Source: a virus. From it: a stretch of 26,400 nucleotides of DNA. The DNA lies in IMG/VR virus record IMGVR_UViG_3300030430_003553, positions 1 through 26,400 of that record. The stretch is one strand, 5' to 3'. Positions 14,187-20,673 of the stretch are shown here, piece after piece. The stretch's first letter is position 1; every line of letters begins with the position of its first letter. The notes beneath the pieces are model-generated. The model made no database searches, was not told where the DNA came from, and was given only the letters and a program-made list of their open reading frames with translations. The position numbers and the translations under genes are program-made.

Positions 14187-15818
14187 TTATACCATGTACT
14201 TTACTATTACTTTGTCGCCATTTGGTGCAGCTCCGAAAGTGATACGACAAACGCCACCAACTCCACCGGTTAAACTCACAGAATACTCGGATTCATCGGA
14301 AGGGGATCCAACTTTTTGGCATAAAAGACCATTACGGAACACAAAGATAGCATCATCAAAGCCAGCAATAACCGCATTTGATAGATCATATGTAGTTGAT
14401 GACGTACCCGTAAAAACTTCTTGAGTGAAAGAAAATCCGCACTTCGCCAGAGTGACCGCATCATCGGCGATCTTAACAGTGAGAACAGCATTCGCCGCCA
14501 ACTCAGTTGATCCAATTGCATCATCGGCCACGGCGGCGGATGTTACGGAGTTTGCCGCCAACTCTGTTCCAGTGATACCACCAGAAGCAACTTTCAAACC
14601 ACTCGCACCCTTTGAAAGACTCGATCCGTCAAGATTGAGGTTAACGTTCATCGAGGCGCCGAGAGCCAAGGATCCAAGATTCGCAATTCCATCACCGGCT
14701 ACCAAAGTGACGGCCGATGAAGCGAGTTTGGAGTTGGTTACCGCCGAGTCTTGTATGGTAGCGGTAGCCACAGCGTTTGAGTTCAAGGTTAACGCACCGG
14801 AATCCGCCAAAGTTGCATCACCTGAAACCTGAACAAAGGCCGGTCTGTTAGATGAGTTACCAACCATGATTCTTGCTTGGTCCATGGCTTGAAGTTTATC
14901 AAGTGTGATATTCGCATCAGCTACCTTGTTTGTGGTCACTGAGTTTGAAGCTAACTTTGATGCCTGGAGAGAAGCATCAGCAACGCCTATTCCAGATCCG
15001 GAAACCGCGATTGTGTTAGATGCGTCAGATTGAACCGCCAAAGTTGATGATCCACCAAGAGCGGCGGATCCGCCTCCGGTAAGCCCGGCACCGGCCGTCA
15101 AAGTGATACTACTATTTTGTAGCTTTGCGTTGCTCAATGTTCCCGAAGAAACCATAACGTCAGTGATACCAGCCGCTTTAATTTCTAGTTGGCCGGATCC
15201 GTTGAAACCTACACTTGAATTATCGATCTTTACTGAGAAGGTGTTCCCGGTAAGGTCCATCCCTTTTGTTCCATCTGCTTGGCGACCGCCACCAGTTGCA
15301 GAGAACAAAATCCAATTTTGGCCACCGAAGTTTGTCAGAGTTGCACTTTGTTGATAGGCGTTTGATTCGAAAGTGTTACCTTCTTTGATAAACACAGCTG
15401 CACCGTCTTGCAACTCAGCAAAAGAATCAGCATCGGCCGCCCTGGTCATTGCGGATCCGGATCCAGCAAAAACATAGATTCCGTTTTCGGCTGATGAACT
15501 TTGAGAAGCTACAAGAACACGATCGTCACTCGCAAGTGTAACACCGTCAATTGCGGCGGGTGCTGAACTGAGATCAATGTTTCCGGTAGTCTTTACTCTG
15601 CATGCAGCCTTCCACGAAAGACCGTTGATTTTGCTATCTACGTAGCTTTTTCGAACAACTTGATTATCTGCGGTTGGGTCCGCCGATAAAGTCGGAATAG
15701 CACCAAAAGCGAACACCTGAGAAAGATCGATCTTGGCTGGTTGAATGGTTGAGTTTGCGATCTTGGAATTGCTGACTGCAGAATCCTTGATCTGATTACC
15801 TACGATTTGAATGGGCAT
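14187..15818 (-). CDS. Tail fibre / receptor-binding protein with degenerate repeats
   Basis: The 543-residue, Ser/Ala/Thr/Gly-rich protein starts MPIQIVGNQIKDSAVSNSKI and is full of short repeats of the form I-x-D-x-A-V-T-x-x-K-L-A, typical of beta-structured phage fibres. A globular stretch at about 65-190 has WKAACRVKTTGNIDLSSAPA and DDRVLVASQSSSAENGIYVF, a known fibre module. A near-tandem 20-residue repeat lies at about 420-460. The C-terminal 60 residues hold a module with FVFRNGLLCQKVG and PNGDKVIVKYMV, shared with the next gene. GAGGATAACAAATG gives the start. It probably binds the host surface. No chaperone or peptidase domain was seen at the end. Confidence 0.82.
   Translation of the reverse strand: MPIQIVGNQIKDSAVSNSKIANSTIQPAKIDLSQVFAFGAIPTLSADPTADNQVVRKSYVDSKINGLSWKAACRVKTTGNIDLSSAPAAIDGVTLASDDRVLVASQSSSAENGIYVFAGSGSAMTRAADADSFAELQDGAAVFIKEGNTFESNAYQQSATLTNFGGQNWILFSATGGGRQADGTKGMDLTGNTFSVKIDNSSVGFNGSGQLEIKAAGITDVMVSSGTLSNAKLQNSSITLTAGAGLTGGGSAALGGSSTLAVQSDASNTIAVSGSGIGVADASLQASKLASNSVTTNKVADANITLDKLQAMDQARIMVGNSSNRPAFVQVSGDATLADSGALTLNSNAVATATIQDSAVTNSKLASSAVTLVAGDGIANLGSLALGASMNVNLNLDGSSLSKGASGLKVASGGITGTELAANSVTSAAVADDAIGSTELAANAVLTVKIADDAVTLAKCGFSFTQEVFTGTSSTTYDLSNAVIAGFDDAIFVFRNGLLCQKVGSPSDESEYSVSLTGGVGGVCRITFGAAPNGDKVIVKYMV
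14458..14577 (-). repeat. 60-bp imperfect tandem repeat inside fibre gene
   Basis: GCATCATCGGC occurs at 14458 and 14518, and GCCGCCAACTC at 14494 and 14554, each pair exactly 60 bases apart. The encoded 20-residue units begin ELAANSVTSAAVADDAIGST and ELAANAVLTVKIADDAVTLA. Such units can gain or lose copies and change fibre length. Confidence 0.7.
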
Positions 15819-15858
15819 TTGTTATCCTCATGAGATGACCACAAGGACACAATGATCC

Positions 15859-16110
15859 TTATAGTCGATAATAAATTACATGTAATGTATCCGATGTCTC
15901 TGGAACAAAGGATGTTCTAAATCGGGTGCTACTCAGGAGGGTGATCTCGTTTCCTACTCTTTGCAACAGCCCATTGTAGTATACAAGCAATGTACCTTTT
16001 TGAAAAGGCTTAATTTGAAATTCATTGTTTGTTCCAGTGATTTGGTCGGTGATATCCTCACTTAGAAAGGATTCGGTAATCTGTCTTGTTTGTCGATATG
16101 ATATAGGCAT
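15859..16110 (-). CDS. Small fibre-associated protein with NGLL module
   Basis: The 83-residue protein is almost entirely one module: LLVYYNGLLQRVGNEITLLS followed by FVPETSDTLHVIYYRL. The same layout (strand, N-G-L-L/R, hydrophilic hairpin, strand with P-x-x-x-D-x-l-x-V-x-Y) closes the 543-residue fibre and is common at the tips of phage fibres. It may be a fibre tip or attachment protein, or a remnant from a domain duplication. The start ATG is 3 bases after the stop of the preceding minus-strand gene (TAA-ATT-ATG) and has no clear ribosome site, so it is translationally coupled. Confidence 0.7.
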   Translation of the reverse strand: MPISYRQTRQITESFLSEDITDQITGTNNEFQIKPFQKGTLLVYYNGLLQRVGNEITLLSSTRFRTSFVPETSDTLHVIYYRL

Positions 16111-16113
16111 AAT

Positions 16114-16509
16114 TTAATCATTGGATTCATAGGTGACGGATACGCTAGTCAAAGTGCATGATCCCGCATCAACTTTTGGGAAAATATAGAATGTTTCTGT
16201 CTCACAATACAACAAAGCATCTATATCGATTCCAACCGAACCAACTGTCGTTGTAGTTAGTCCGGTATCGATCGATCCGGTTGTGTTTTGGATTATGATA
16301 TCGTTTCCGGTTACGTCAGATGTCATTTTGAATTCAATGGTTGTTGCTGATGAGATATCAGATAGTTTGAACTGTAACGTACCAACCCGACCAAGAAAAT
16401 ATTTGCTACTACTGTGAGATAATGTAACCGAAACCTTTTTGTTAACGTCAAAGCTTGTTCCAACTGATGCAATAGATCCGGAAGCAATCGAAAAATTATA
16501 TTGTGCCAT
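16114..16509 (-). CDS. Structural protein of the fibre operon, unknown
   Basis: From the ATG at 16509 the product has 131 residues; the frame is open to 16632, but only this start has a ribosome site (AGGGATCAAAAGATG). It is beta-rich and rich in Ser, Thr, Gly and Asp, with MAQYNFSIASGSIASVGTSF at the start, KVSVTLSHSSSKYFLGRVG, and a final strand pair CTLTSVSVTYESND. This composition fits a small virion protein, perhaps a fibre connector. It is the first gene of the minus-strand fibre operon. No motif or family was recognised. Confidence 0.65.
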   Translation of the reverse strand: MAQYNFSIASGSIASVGTSFDVNKKVSVTLSHSSSKYFLGRVGTLQFKLSDISSATTIEFKMTSDVTGNDIIIQNTTGSIDTGLTTTTVGSVGIDIDALLYCETETFYIFPKVDAGSCTLTSVSVTYESND

Positions 16510-16603
16510 CTTTTGATCCCTAAAAAGATGCAAATGGGTTGAAGCTCTGACAACCCCAACCCATAACAAAAAGGAAAAACGTGTCATAGAATAAACACGG
16601 TTA

Positions 16604-16632
16604 ATCGTATCACAAAAAACAGATCTTCGCAA
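16604..16632 (-). promoter_or_regulatory. Possible promoter of fibre operon
   Basis: On the minus strand TTGCGA, a 17-base spacer and TACGAT match the sigma70 boxes at four of six positions each. The spacing is ideal and the place is right for the 16509 start, but the boxes are weak, so an activator would be needed. The phased repeats at 16631-16660 abut the -35 box. Confidence 0.3.
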
Positions 16633-16660
16633 ATGTAACCAATTGTATCTAATTGTAAAG
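16631..16660 (+). repeat. Three 10-bp phased repeats (AATTGTA type)
   Basis: AAATGTAACC, AATTGTATCT and AATTGTAAAG follow one another with no gap, with the core A-A-w-T-G-T-A at exactly one helical turn each. All three cores therefore face the same side of the DNA, as in protein-binding arrays (operator or iteron). The set is short and could be chance. Confidence 0.45.
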
Positions 16661-16702
16661 CCTTCGGAATATTATCAACAATGACTTGAAATATTATAAT
16701 AT

Positions 16703-16763
16703 ACTTGTTAAGTTTTTGCATGTAATGAAAACATGTTTTACTTACAGCAAAAACTTAACAAGT
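16703..16763. repeat. Large nested dyad with 17-bp perfect arms
   Basis: ACTTGTTAAGTTTTTGC (16703-16719) and GCAAAAACTTAACAAGT (16747-16763) are perfect inverted copies. Inside lie TGTAA (16721-16725) / TTACA (16742-16746), and at the centre the perfect palindrome AAAACATGTTTT (16728-16739). All three layers share nearly the same centre, with one bulged base at 16720. There is no T-run in place for a terminator, and the site is between divergent operons. Candidates are a replication origin, an operator for a multimeric regulator, or a partition site. Confidence 0.85.
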
Positions 16764-16787
16764 GACAAAAGATTCAGGAACATACGT

Positions 16788-16817
16788 TTGAAAAAAATAA
16801 ATATTAAAAATTATTAT
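16788..16817 (+). promoter_or_regulatory. Possible promoter of 16863 operon
   Basis: TTGAAA (16788-16793), 18 bases and TATTAT (16812-16817) match the sigma70 boxes at five of six positions each. The region is extremely A/T rich, so chance matches are likely. The position, about 45 bases before the strong ribosome site of the next gene, is suitable. Confidence 0.3.
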
Positions 16818-16862
16818 TAATTTATTTCTTTCTTTCGAATGTTCACAACAAAGAGGAAACAA

Positions 16863-17717
16863 ATGGAAAACAAAGTCATGAGTAAAATCACAATCACCAA
16901 AAAGATAAAGTCTCTCCCAAGAGATGAGCGTCTCTTTTGTGCTTTGTTTAACAAATATCGCTGGCTGAGCGAACTGAACAAACACCCGCTTACAACTTAT
17001 CGAGGATTTGAAAACCCCAATCAACTTGACTTGGAGTTTGAACTGATCGAGATTGATAACTATTTGATGAACCATGCAAAAGAAGGAAACCATAATCGCA
17101 TATGGTATAAAGACAGCTGGATAGTTGGAATTCAAAATTGGCTTAAGAAAACCAAGAGAGCAAAGATCAACCCGGATCTCTTTGTGTCTATCGATGATAT
17201 GGTTGAGAAAGACGAAGAGTCACAAACAGAACTTCAAGGTCTTGAAAAAGGATTTGATGAAGCGATAAACTCCAGCTGGGAAAGTGTATATTGTTCTGAT
17301 TGGGATGATGTTCTCGCTTACATTGTTGGGGATCTGAATCAAGCGCAATTGGTTTCGGTTTGGTGGGGTCCACAAAGTAACTATATAAGAAGTAGAGTAC
17401 TCAAAGCCAAGTCAAGAATAAAATATCACAATGAATTCTGTGGTTGGGTATACTCAAAGAAAGATATTCCTGATATTGTTGGTACCTACATTGTAGGAAT
17501 ATGGGCGGGAGAATATGACGTTGATATCATTGATGAGGATTACCCACCAAAAAAACAACCGGTTCAAGTTGAATCAAAAGAAGGAGAACCACAAGAAGAA
17601 AAGCTTTGTGGTACCATTCCAATAGACATGATACCAGGTGAGGATGATCCAATTATCTCTTTCACTGAACTCAAAGAACAACTAATTGCAAAAATGCAAA
17701 TGAAGGGTGATGAATGA
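16863..17717 (+). CDS. Unknown 284-aa protein, possible sigma-like or regulatory factor
   Basis: GAGGAAACAAATG fixes the start at 16863. No family was recognised with confidence. The protein has a helical N-terminal half (with SLPRDERLFCALFNKYRWL and YKDSWIVGIQNWLKKTK), an acidic linker after FVSIDDMVEKDEE, and a helical segment DDVLAYIVGDLNQAQLVSVW followed by SNYIRSRVLKAKSRIKYH, which reads like a helix-turn-helix ending in basic residues. This order loosely recalls sigma factors (core helices, acidic linker, region 4), but that is inference. A charged tail carries Pro/Lys/Glu repeats. It is the first gene right of the control region, and the next gene overlaps it by four bases (ATGA), so they are co-expressed. 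Confidence 0.6.
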   Translation: MENKVMSKITITKKIKSLPRDERLFCALFNKYRWLSELNKHPLTTYRGFENPNQLDLEFELIEIDNYLMNHAKEGNHNRIWYKDSWIVGIQNWLKKTKRAKINPDLFVSIDDMVEKDEESQTELQGLEKGFDEAINSSWESVYCSDWDDVLAYIVGDLNQAQLVSVWWGPQSNYIRSRVLKAKSRIKYHNEFCGWVYSKKDIPDIVGTYIVGIWAGEYDVDIIDEDYPPKKQPVQVESKEGEPQEEKLCGTIPIDMIPGEDDPIISFTELKEQLIAKMQMKGDE

Positions 17718-18145
17718 AAATACCATGCCGCAAATGTGGAAAGCTTAACGAAAAACCAAAAGCCTTTTCAACAAAGGATATGAATTGCGATTATTGTGAT
17801 TCTGTCTTGATGAAAAAAGAAGAGGGTAAGATAATCACGTCTTGCGAGGAATGCGGACTTGGTCAGCAAATACCAATTGACCAGTATGATTATTGGCGAT
17901 GTCGAAGTTGTGGAGCTAAACAGAATCATCCGATCAAGCGCCCGATCAATGGTGCCGGTTATGGGTTTGATGTTGAGTTTTCAAAGACGACAATCAACTT
18001 ACCCGATGATCTTATGAAAGCACTCGACGAAAAATTAAAAGAAATAAATCATTGGGACGGGCTAAAAAAAAACAAGCCGGCAAAGGTCAAGAGAGGGCAA
18101 TTTATCCGAATGTTACTGAAACAACATTTCGGATTCAAACAATAG
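17714..18145 (+). CDS. Double zinc-ribbon plus ribbon-helix-helix protein, probable regulator
   Basis: The 143-residue protein has four Cys-x-x-Cys pairs: 5/8, 25/28, 44/47 and 63/66, enough for two zinc ribbons (PCRKCGK...NCDYCDS and SCEECGLG...RCRSCGAK). Residues about 92-138 look like a ribbon-helix-helix DNA-binding unit: strand TTINLPDD, helix LMKALDEKLKEI, and a second helix KRGQFIRMLLKQHFGF. Together they suggest a DNA-binding transcription regulator, perhaps of the nearby control region. The ATG overlaps the upstream TGA. It is followed by the GC-rich structured segment, which it could act on; this is untested. Confidence 0.7.
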   Translation: MKIPCRKCGKLNEKPKAFSTKDMNCDYCDSVLMKKEEGKIITSCEECGLGQQIPIDQYDYWRCRSCGAKQNHPIKRPINGAGYGFDVEFSKTTINLPDDLMKALDEKLKEINHWDGLKKNKPAKVKRGQFIRMLLKQHFGFKQ

Positions 18146-18148
18146 AAT

Positions 18149-18200
18149 GTGGTTGGAGGTGAGATCGCGGGCCAACTCCAACCACGGCGGCCCAACTCAC
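18149..18200. other. Interleaved GC-rich stems (possible pseudoknot or RNA switch)
   Basis: GTGGTTGGAG (18149-18158) pairs perfectly with CTCCAACCAC (18176-18185). GTGAG (18159-18163) and GGGCC (18169-18173) pair with CTCAC (18196-18200) and GGCCC (18189-18193). The second stem's 5' half lies in the loop of the first and its 3' half lies outside, so the two either form an H-type pseudoknot or exclude each other. No T-run follows, so it is not a plain terminator. Confidence 0.7.
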
Positions 18201-18222
18201 AATAACATAAAAAAATAAAAAA

Positions 18223-18288
18223 GGCCGGGTAGTTCTTCAATCACTTAAAATCTAACCCGTTACCCAAAAAAAAAGTTTGAACCCGGCC
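18223..18288. other. Second GC-rich inverted repeat
   Basis: GGCCGGGT (18223-18230) and ACCCGGCC (18281-18288) are perfect inverted copies around a 50-base A/T-rich loop. The loop holds a second ACCCG (18255-18259) that could compete for CGGGT (18226-18230). With 18149-18200 it forms a compact GC-rich island in an AT-rich genome, between a regulator gene and the 18333 gene. Confidence 0.65.
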
Positions 18289-18332
18289 CCCGGTTGATCC
18301 CGGAATTTAAAACATAACAGGAAAAATCTACA

Positions 18333-18548
18333 GTGAAAACACAAAAAGATCAATTTGAAAAATATAGAAGAATGGCCAGGCATCTCTATCATCAGTGTGG
18401 AGGTGAAAAGACTTTTGTGGTTGTGAGTAATTCAAGCCTTTTTGTAGCAAAGAGAAATAGACGTTTCAAGGTGTTTGCAGAGAGCACATATACAAGTCAT
18501 TGGACAATCAAAAAAAAATATCCCTATGAGGTCTTTCGGTATGAGTAA
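18333..18548 (+). CDS. Small basic hypothetical protein
   Basis: The frame starts at GTG 18333, eight bases after AGGAAA, and encodes 71 residues. It is rich in Lys, Arg and aromatic residues with MKTQKDQFEKYRRMARHLYH at the start, strands around TFVVVSNSSLFVAKRNRRFK, and an aromatic, basic end. It may bind nucleic acid. The next gene starts inside its last codons (ATGAG overlapping the TAA at 18546-18548), so the two are coupled. No family was recognised. It lies just after the structured GC-rich segment, which would be its 5' leader. Confidence 0.6.
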   Translation: MKTQKDQFEKYRRMARHLYHQCGGEKTFVVVSNSSLFVAKRNRRFKVFAESTYTSHWTIKKKYPYEVFRYE

Positions 18549-20178
18549 AAAAGAGGCAGCTGCGATCTGGATGAACATTGACGATCTGTATCCAGCACCT
18601 GACAACCCAAGAGTCAATGATCATGTAGTTGATAAAGTGGTCCGGTCAATTCAACTTCATGGATTCGCCGCGCCGATCGTTGCAAACCTTCAAGGTGAAA
18701 TCTTGGCTGGTCATACCAGGTGGAAAGCCGCCAAGAAGATCAATATGGAAAAAGTTCCAGTTCGCCAAATGGATCTAACAGGTGATCAAGCAAGATTGTA
18801 CCGAATAGCCGATAATAAACTTTCAGAGTTTGCTGATTGGGATGAGGATATGCTCAAAGAACAACTTGCAGATCTTGAAAAGGCTTTTCCGGTTGACGTT
18901 GCTGATCTCTTTACTGATGATGAGTTAGAACAGATGTTGAGTGACAAAGATGATTTTCAACTTGAAGAAGAGCCCGACTACTCAAACGAGAATGAACACG
19001 ATTCCTATGATGTGCCAAATGAGTCAAGATTTAAAACAGGCCATATTGAGATGGTTGGAAAACAAAAAATAATATGTGGCGATTGTATTGAAGTCTTGAA
19101 GTCTATGTCAGACAACTCAGTTGATTCTGTTGTCTGTGATCCTCCTTATCAGATTGTGTTTATGGGTAAGAATTGGGATCAAGAGTTCAACACAGAAGAA
19201 TGGGCTCGTCAATGTCTTCGAGTACTCAAACCCGGCGGTCATTTGATCGCCTTTGCTGCTACAAGAACAATACACAAGATTATGTATTCACTTGAAAATC
19301 AAGGGTTTGAAATTCGTGATCTGATAAGTTGGTTGTATTTCTCTGGTTTCCCAAAAAGTCATAATGTTTCAAAGGCGATTGATAAACATTTTGGAGTTGA
19401 TCCGATTGATACTGGAGTGGAAGATCTCAATACAAAAGGAAGAGCCAAAAGAATAAATGGTTTTGTAAATGGTAAAAATTCAGAACCAAATTCAAGAGAA
19501 AGAAACATAACCAAGCCAGCCACAAAAGAAGCAATAAAATATGATGGTTGGGGTACAGCACTCAAACCCGCCCAAGAACCAGCCGTTCTTTGTCGCAAGC
19601 CACTTGAAAAAGGTTTGTCTATTGCGGAGAATGTTCTGAAGTGGGGTACAGGTGGATTGAATATAGATGCTTGTAGGTTTGGTTATGGTGATCCCTGTTG
19701 GGTTGGTCCTAATGATGAAGTTGAAAACATGGTTGGAAAAAAAAGATGTACTATTGGGCATAAGTTATCAGAAAATAATAGAATAATAAATACACCTCCT
19801 TCAAATCTTGGAAGGTGGCCCGCAAATATCTATCAATGTTCAAAAGCCTCCAGAGGTGAAAGAGAAGAAGGGTTGGAAGATCATGAAAGTAAAATAACGC
19901 CTTATGGTTCTTCTTCTTTGGTAGGAGTAAGTGACACAATTCAAAGAGGTGTCAAGAACTTCCACCCAACTGTCAAACCTGTGAAGCTGATGGGTTGGTT
20001 GGTTCGGTTGGTAACTCCGATCGATGGTGTTGTTGTGGATACATTTTGCGGATCTGGAACTACACTTGTAGCTACTGAACTCGAAGGAAAATACAACGGA
20101 ATAGGGATCGAGATGAATCCAGAATATTGTGATATCATTTATGGAAGGGTGAAACATGCCAGCAAAAAAGAAAAGTAA
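18541..20178 (+). CDS. ParB-domain / DNA N6-adenine (or N4-cytosine) methyltransferase fusion
   Basis: The start at 18541 has GAGG at the usual distance; an upstream in-frame ATG at 18475 lies inside the previous gene and was not chosen. The protein is 545 residues. Residues about 8-115 form a ParB-like N-terminal domain with LYPAPDNPR, SIQLHGFAAPIVA and the box GEILAGHTRWKAAKK. The methyltransferase follows: motif IV DPPY (200-203), a long target-recognition region, HPTVKPVKLM (475-484) and motif I DTFCGSGTTLVA (500-511). This order is the beta class; DPPY usually means adenine N6. It would modify phage DNA, either to evade restriction or as a switch. The ParB part may direct it to sites or to the packaging machinery encoded just after it. 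Confidence 0.9.
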   Translation: MSKKEAAAIWMNIDDLYPAPDNPRVNDHVVDKVVRSIQLHGFAAPIVANLQGEILAGHTRWKAAKKINMEKVPVRQMDLTGDQARLYRIADNKLSEFADWDEDMLKEQLADLEKAFPVDVADLFTDDELEQMLSDKDDFQLEEEPDYSNENEHDSYDVPNESRFKTGHIEMVGKQKIICGDCIEVLKSMSDNSVDSVVCDPPYQIVFMGKNWDQEFNTEEWARQCLRVLKPGGHLIAFAATRTIHKIMYSLENQGFEIRDLISWLYFSGFPKSHNVSKAIDKHFGVDPIDTGVEDLNTKGRAKRINGFVNGKNSEPNSRERNITKPATKEAIKYDGWGTALKPAQEPAVLCRKPLEKGLSIAENVLKWGTGGLNIDACRFGYGDPCWVGPNDEVENMVGKKRCTIGHKLSENNRIINTPPSNLGRWPANIYQCSKASRGEREEGLEDHESKITPYGSSSLVGVSDTIQRGVKNFHPTVKPVKLMGWLVRLVTPIDGVVVDTFCGSGTTLVATELEGKYNGIGIEMNPEYCDIIYGRVKHASKKEK

Positions 20179-20611
20179 TCCGAAGAAGTCATATCTTGAA
20201 TCGAGACCGGAATCGGTAAAAAGATTCATATCGGCTATCAAGCAAGGAGCCACAATTGAGTCAGCAGCTGGGTTTTCTGGTCTATCGGTTTCAGTAATTT
20301 ATCACTATCTCTCAAAAGGAAGACAAGAAGAAAAAGGGATATACAAAACATTCTTCGATGAGTACAAAAAGGCTAAAGGATCTTTGATGTTGAAACATCT
20401 GATGATCATACACAAAGCAGCTGAAAAGGATTGGCGGGCTTCAAAATATATTCTCGAATCACAGTTCGGAATGGTGCCACAATACAAACCAGAGATCGAG
20501 ATTAATATTAATGTTGATCAAGTTGACACAAAAGACCTAATTGAACAACTAAAGAAGACCGATGATCTCTTGAACCTCAAAGGCCCGATTATCGATATCG
20601 AAGAAGAATAA
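20156..20611 (+). CDS. Terminase small subunit
   Basis: The 151-residue protein has a very basic start (PAKKKSNPKKSYLESRPESV), a helix-turn-helix around TIESAAGFSGLSVSVIYHYL, then two helices (SLMLKHLMIIHKAAEKDWRA) for ring formation, and an acidic C-terminus with ITIDVD-like strands and a helix ending DIEEE that would touch the large subunit. It overlaps the methyltransferase end by 23 bases and lies directly before the large subunit gene, which is the usual order. It recognises phage DNA and starts packaging. GGAAGG precedes its ATG. Confidence 0.85.
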   Translation: MPAKKKSNPKKSYLESRPESVKRFISAIKQGATIESAAGFSGLSVSVIYHYLSKGRQEEKGIYKTFFDEYKKAKGSLMLKHLMIIHKAAEKDWRASKYILESQFGMVPQYKPEIEININVDQVDTKDLIEQLKKTDDLLNLKGPIIDIEEE

Positions 20612-20673
20612 GATCTAAATAAATAAATTTCAATATTTATCTATATACAACAAATGTTCCTGAGAATGTCATT

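Larger units (their letters stand above)
16510..16862. other. Divergent control region, 353 bp without genes
   Basis: No convincing gene lies here. From left to right it holds an inverted repeat ATGGGTTG (16534-16541) / CAACCCAT (16557-16564) in the leader of the fibre operon, a possible minus-strand promoter (16604-16632), three 10-bp phased repeats (16631-16660), a 12-base A/T palindrome (16691-16702), the nested dyad (16703-16763), a possible plus-strand promoter (16788-16817) and an A/T dyad (16795-16827). It is the longest gene-free stretch of the genome, so control of both operons and possibly replication may act here. Confidence 0.8.

Noticed and set aside
14425-14832. 135-residue plus-strand frame opposite the fibre gene
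   Set aside because: Repeats in the fibre gene keep this frame open; the Ala/Pro/Glu composition mirrors the antisense strand and no ribosome site is present.
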